NCBI RefSeq assembly: GCF_023954305.1
Contig: NZ_JAMLIG010000001.1
Coordinates: forward strand, 682,001 to 746,000
Direction of reading: 5' to 3'
DNA length: 64,000 nucleotides
Origin: Mesorhizobium sp.
Lineage (GTDB): Bacteria; Pseudomonadota; Alphaproteobacteria; Rhizobiales; Rhizobiaceae
Shown here one piece after another: positions 61,477-64,000 of the stretch. Below the pieces are notes generated by a model. It was not told where the DNA came from and searched no databases. It saw only the letters and a program-made list of their open reading frames with translations. Position 1 is the first letter of the stretch, and each line of letters starts with the position of its first letter. The translations under genes and the position numbers were made by a program.

Positions 61477-62505
61477 TCATTTCTTCGCCAGCTCCTCGGC
61501 ATAGGCCTTCACCGCGTCGATACGCTGCTGCGTCGCGGGATGGGTGGAAAGGAAGTCGGTGGCCACACCCTTCTCGACCTTGTCGCGGACGATCTCGAGG
61601 AACCCCACGATCGCCGCGGGATCCTTGCCTGCCTCCAGCATCAGCTCGACGCTCGAGCGGTCGGCCTCGGCTTCCTGGCCGCGCGAATAGGACAGGCCGG
61701 CCAGCGCCGAGCCCTGGACGAGGATGTCCTCGGCGCCCGCGCCGATGTCGCCGCCGATCAGCATGATGAGAGCCGCTATGCCGGCCGCCCGGTAGAGCTG
61801 TCGCAGCGAATGCTCGCGCTCGACATGGCCGATCTCATGCGCCAGCACGCCGAGCACCGCGTCTTGACCGGGCGCCAGCGTCACCAGTTCGTCGGTCAGC
61901 ACGATCGTGCCGTCGGGCAGCGCGAACGCGTTGGGGCCAATCGATCCGCCCTTCCTGAAATGCAGGGCATAGCCGTCCACGCCCCGCGGGCTGAGCCCCG
62001 CCAGCCGGTCGAACCCTTCCCGGATCGCGGCCCGGCGGGCTTCCGGCAGCTCGCTCTCGGCAAGCAGGGTCTCGTCCAGCGAGGCGAGCGCCCCCTGGCT
62101 CATCAGTTGCGGCACTACCGGCGGCGTGATCGCAACCGCCACCTCGACCATCGCCGGCACCGCGAAACGGTAGATCAGGAAGCAGAGGCCGACGACGAGC
62201 GCCGCGAAGACGAACAGGCGCGGGCGAAAACGTTCGAGCTGGTGCATCCTACCGGAGTCGCCGCCCAGGCGGTCGATGCCGTCATTGTCGGCCGTCTCGA
62301 ACAGGCTGCCGTCCGGAAAGGACAGCCGGCGCGGGATCGAGCCGACGCGCACGGAAAATTCGATCTCCGCCGGCGCCGCCCGCGCCAGCACCGCTCCGCC
62401 GGCCGCCACGATCAGGTCGCCGTCGGCGGCCCTCGCGATCGCCGCCTCCACCCTGCGGCTCGACCCCGGCGGGAACCAGGCGCCGCGGACGGGTTCAGAA
62501 GCCAA
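61477..62505 (-). CDS. M48-family metallopeptidase, membrane-anchored
   Basis: A 342-residue protein. Residues 1-95 form a small beta-rich cytoplasmic domain, one transmembrane helix follows (about 97-118, LFVFAALVVGLCFLIYRFAV), and the M48 zinc peptidase domain (about 140-342) carries HEIGHVEREH (223-232) and the third ligand in RGQEAEADRSS (Glu280). The HPATQQRIDAVKAY tail is typical of M48. It probably degrades misfolded membrane or periplasmic proteins, as BepA/Oma1-type relatives do. It overlaps the DUF898 gene by 11 bp. Confidence 0.9.
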   Translation of the reverse strand: MASEPVRGAWFPPGSSRRVEAAIARAADGDLIVAAGGAVLARAAPAEIEFSVRVGSIPRRLSFPDGSLFETADNDGIDRLGGDSGRMHQLERFRPRLFVFAALVVGLCFLIYRFAVPAMVEVAVAITPPVVPQLMSQGALASLDETLLAESELPEARRAAIREGFDRLAGLSPRGVDGYALHFRKGGSIGPNAFALPDGTIVLTDELVTLAPGQDAVLGVLAHEIGHVEREHSLRQLYRAAGIAALIMLIGGDIGAGAEDILVQGSALAGLSYSRGQEAEADRSSVELMLEAGKDPAAIVGFLEIVRDKVEKGVATDFLSTHPATQQRIDAVKAYAEELAKK

Positions 62506-63625
62506 AGTCGAACCCCTCGACGTCCATGTATTCGGCGCCGACCGCTGAGCCGGTATCCTTCAGATCGCCGAGGTAGTCGTCGAGCGAACCCGAGACCTCG
62601 AGCGCGGTCGCGGCGGCGAGGAACCGCGACATGCGGATCGCCGCCCAGGGGCGCGCAAGGCCGAGCGAAAAGACGGTCGCCAGGAGGTTGGTCACCGTGA
62701 TCCAGGTGAAGCGGCCGCGATGGATGGCCGAGTGGAATCGGTGGCGCCCGTCGACCACGGTGGCGTTCAATGCCACGTTGCGCGTGCCCGCGCGATAGAT
62801 CAGCGTCACGATGGCAAGGACGACGATGAACGGCAGCAGCGATGTCGTCACGATCTGCAGGATCGCGGCGACGATGGCGTCGGCGTCGTTTCCGCCGGAC
62901 GCGATGTCCCGGTAGACGGCATAGAATGCCGTGCCCAGGGCAAGGGCCGAGAGCCCGAGGAGGAGGATCGTCGCCATCAGGATCACGGCCGGCAACAGCC
63001 ACTGGCCGTAGAGCTTGCGCAGCGCCGGATCGCTGGCCACCGGACGCCCGCCGTAGGTCGTGTTGACGAGCAGGTAGCGCCACATCCAGCGCGAGGCGAC
63101 CGGCGCCAGGATGCCGAGCGACAGCCAAGCGACGATGCCGCCCAGCACATAAGCGCGGAAGGCGCCGCCATAACCGCCGTGGAAATCGAAACGGACGTTC
63201 CTGAAGCTGGTCACCCGGGCGTTGAATCGCAGACCTCGCATGATGAACCATGGCAGGGCGAGGACAAAAAGCGGAACCAGAACGATGCCCGCCGGGGGCA
63301 CGACGTTGAGGATGACGTTGTAGAGCATGAGAACGACGAGCACGATGATGCGGCCGATCAGGATCTGAACAGGCCGGGCGTGGTAGTCGAAGCTCGATCC
63401 CGCCAGGTGCGTGTTGCCGTAGAAGTAGCGCAGCCGCCTCACCTTGGCCCAGGCGGAGTAGATGCCGAGCGTCACGATGGTCAAAAGGATGTTGACGATC
63501 CAGATGCCGAAATATTCGCGCGTCGTGCCCGTGAAGACGAAGGGCTCGACACTCGTTGCCTGCGGTCTCGGCGGCTCGGAAGACATCGGCTCTGCCGCCC
63601 TGCCCCAAGGTTGCGCCGCCGCCAT
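62495..63625 (-). CDS. DUF898 (YjgN-like) polytopic membrane protein
   Basis: A 376-residue protein with repeated paired helices. Two copies of the DUF898 pattern are visible: FGIWIVNILLTIVTLGIYSA with WAKVRRLRYFYGNTHLAGSS, and WITVTNLLATVFSLGLARPW with AAIRMSRFLAAATAL. Function unknown; fusion or pairing with M48 peptidases is common. The ATG at 63625 follows GGGGGTGG closely; MSSEPP, 13 codons later, is an alternative start. Confidence 0.85.
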   Translation of the reverse strand: MAAAQPWGRAAEPMSSEPPRPQATSVEPFVFTGTTREYFGIWIVNILLTIVTLGIYSAWAKVRRLRYFYGNTHLAGSSFDYHARPVQILIGRIIVLVVLMLYNVILNVVPPAGIVLVPLFVLALPWFIMRGLRFNARVTSFRNVRFDFHGGYGGAFRAYVLGGIVAWLSLGILAPVASRWMWRYLLVNTTYGGRPVASDPALRKLYGQWLLPAVILMATILLLGLSALALGTAFYAVYRDIASGGNDADAIVAAILQIVTTSLLPFIVVLAIVTLIYRAGTRNVALNATVVDGRHRFHSAIHRGRFTWITVTNLLATVFSLGLARPWAAIRMSRFLAAATALEVSGSLDDYLGDLKDTGSAVGAEYMDVEGFDFGF

Positions 63626-63836
63626 ATCCACCCCCGCCGCTCACTGCCGCGAAGCAGCTTGCCGCCGGGCCCGCTCGTTTACAAGGGCGGAGATATCCGT
63701 GCCCAAATCGGGCGCGATACCTTTGCATTCCGTCGCAAGCGTGTTACCAGCCGGTGCCAATCCTGAAAGGGACATTTCGAGTCGGCGCGGCCCATCCCAC
63801 GGGCGTCAGCGCCATCTTCGCATTCAAGGATCGGCA

Positions 63837-64000
63837 ATGGCGAAAATCATCGAAACCGCGACCGGCGCCCAGGCGCTCACCTTCGACGACGTGCTGTTGC
63901 AGCCCGGCCATTCCGACGTCATGCCGGGCGAGACCGACGTGCGCACCAAGATCGCCGGCGACATCGATCTCAACATCCCGATCCTGTCGGCGGCGATGGA
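63837..64000 (+). CDS. guaB: Inosine-5'-monophosphate dehydrogenase, N-terminus (cut by window edge)
   Basis: The first 54 codons are visible: MAKIIETATGAQALTFDDVL, then a segment with QPGHSDVMPGETDVRTKI and LNIPILSAAMD, the unmistakable GuaB start. AAGGA lies 6 bp before the ATG. It supplies XMP for GuaA, encoded about 49 kb to the left. Confidence 0.96.
   Translation, partial: MAKIIETATGAQALTFDDVLLQPGHSDVMPGETDVRTKIAGDIDLNIPILSAAM

Noticed and set aside
1..64000. CRISPR arrays, rRNA genes, prophage structural genes or known anti-phage systems
   Set aside because: No regularly spaced repeats, no rRNA-like sequence, and no capsid, tail, restriction or similar defence genes were seen; the only defence-like pair is the VapBC-type module.

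Overview
The window is high-GC alphaproteobacterial chromosome. Gene content and arrangement (guaA, an RsmB-type methyltransferase, guaB with neighbouring rlmE and a Ppx/GppA phosphatase, many TRAP and ABC importers, a whole ectoine catabolic cluster) fit the Mesorhizobium/Aminobacter/Phyllobacteriaceae part of the Hyphomicrobiales. That placement is inference from gene content; there is no rRNA here. Core genes alternate with catabolic islands, and the junctions carry gene remnants and insertion-sequence scars.

Region 1 (1-12.7 kb): the end of an IclR regulator and an SDR enzyme lacking the usual catalytic residues (plus strand), then a minus-strand catabolic operon hyuA-hyuB-FAH hydrolase-dctP-iclR-dctQM that imports and breaks down an unidentified carboxylate or lactam-like compound. 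An identical perfect palindrome, GTGAAATATTTCAC, covers the putative -10 element of both hyuA and the TRAP permease. A broken BKACE gene lies downstream, and 10.4-11.6 kb holds further broken genes (alcohol dehydrogenase, NTF2-like, TetR).

Region 2 (11.6-26.9 kb): a secreted AttH/CrtC-like protein divergent from a TetR regulator; then housekeeping genes. guaA is preceded by, and overlaps, a VapBC-type toxin-antitoxin pair, and its 3' end carries a tRNA-like scar at a known integration target. Then come MTA/SAH nucleosidase, PaaI thioesterase, TspO, an RsmB-family methyltransferase, the three-gene transglutaminase/ATP-grasp-alpha-E/transglutaminase operon (function unknown) and an MFS transporter.

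Region 3 (27-43.5 kb): an IS91-type remnant, then a catabolic island: DMT protein, TetR, FAD monooxygenase, a second TRAP system, cupin, another TetR, amidohydrolase-type decarboxylase, aldehyde dehydrogenase, old-yellow-enzyme reductase, a VOC protein and a NitT/TauT-type ABC importer. AT-rich ATTTAT-N6-ATAAAT-like sites recur at its promoters, and a 17-bp palindrome fills the spacer of the amidohydrolase promoter. The likely substrate class is an aromatic or N-heterocyclic acid (inference).

Region 4 (43.9-55.8 kb): an ectoine/hydroxyectoine uptake and degradation cluster. ehuBCDA-eutB-eutC-asnC/lrp-doeC-doeD runs leftward and doeA-doeB-gntR rightward from a shared promoter region with two TGTGCACA-centred palindromes. 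The cluster-linked regulator is an FCD-type GntR protein rather than the MocR-type EnuR.

Region 5 (55.8-64 kb): a truncated IS3-family element, tRNA-Gln(CTG), Ppx/GppA phosphatase with a long disordered N-terminus, rlmE, a DHA2-type MFS exporter, a PEBP-like small protein, an M48 peptidase overlapping a DUF898 membrane protein, and the start of guaB.
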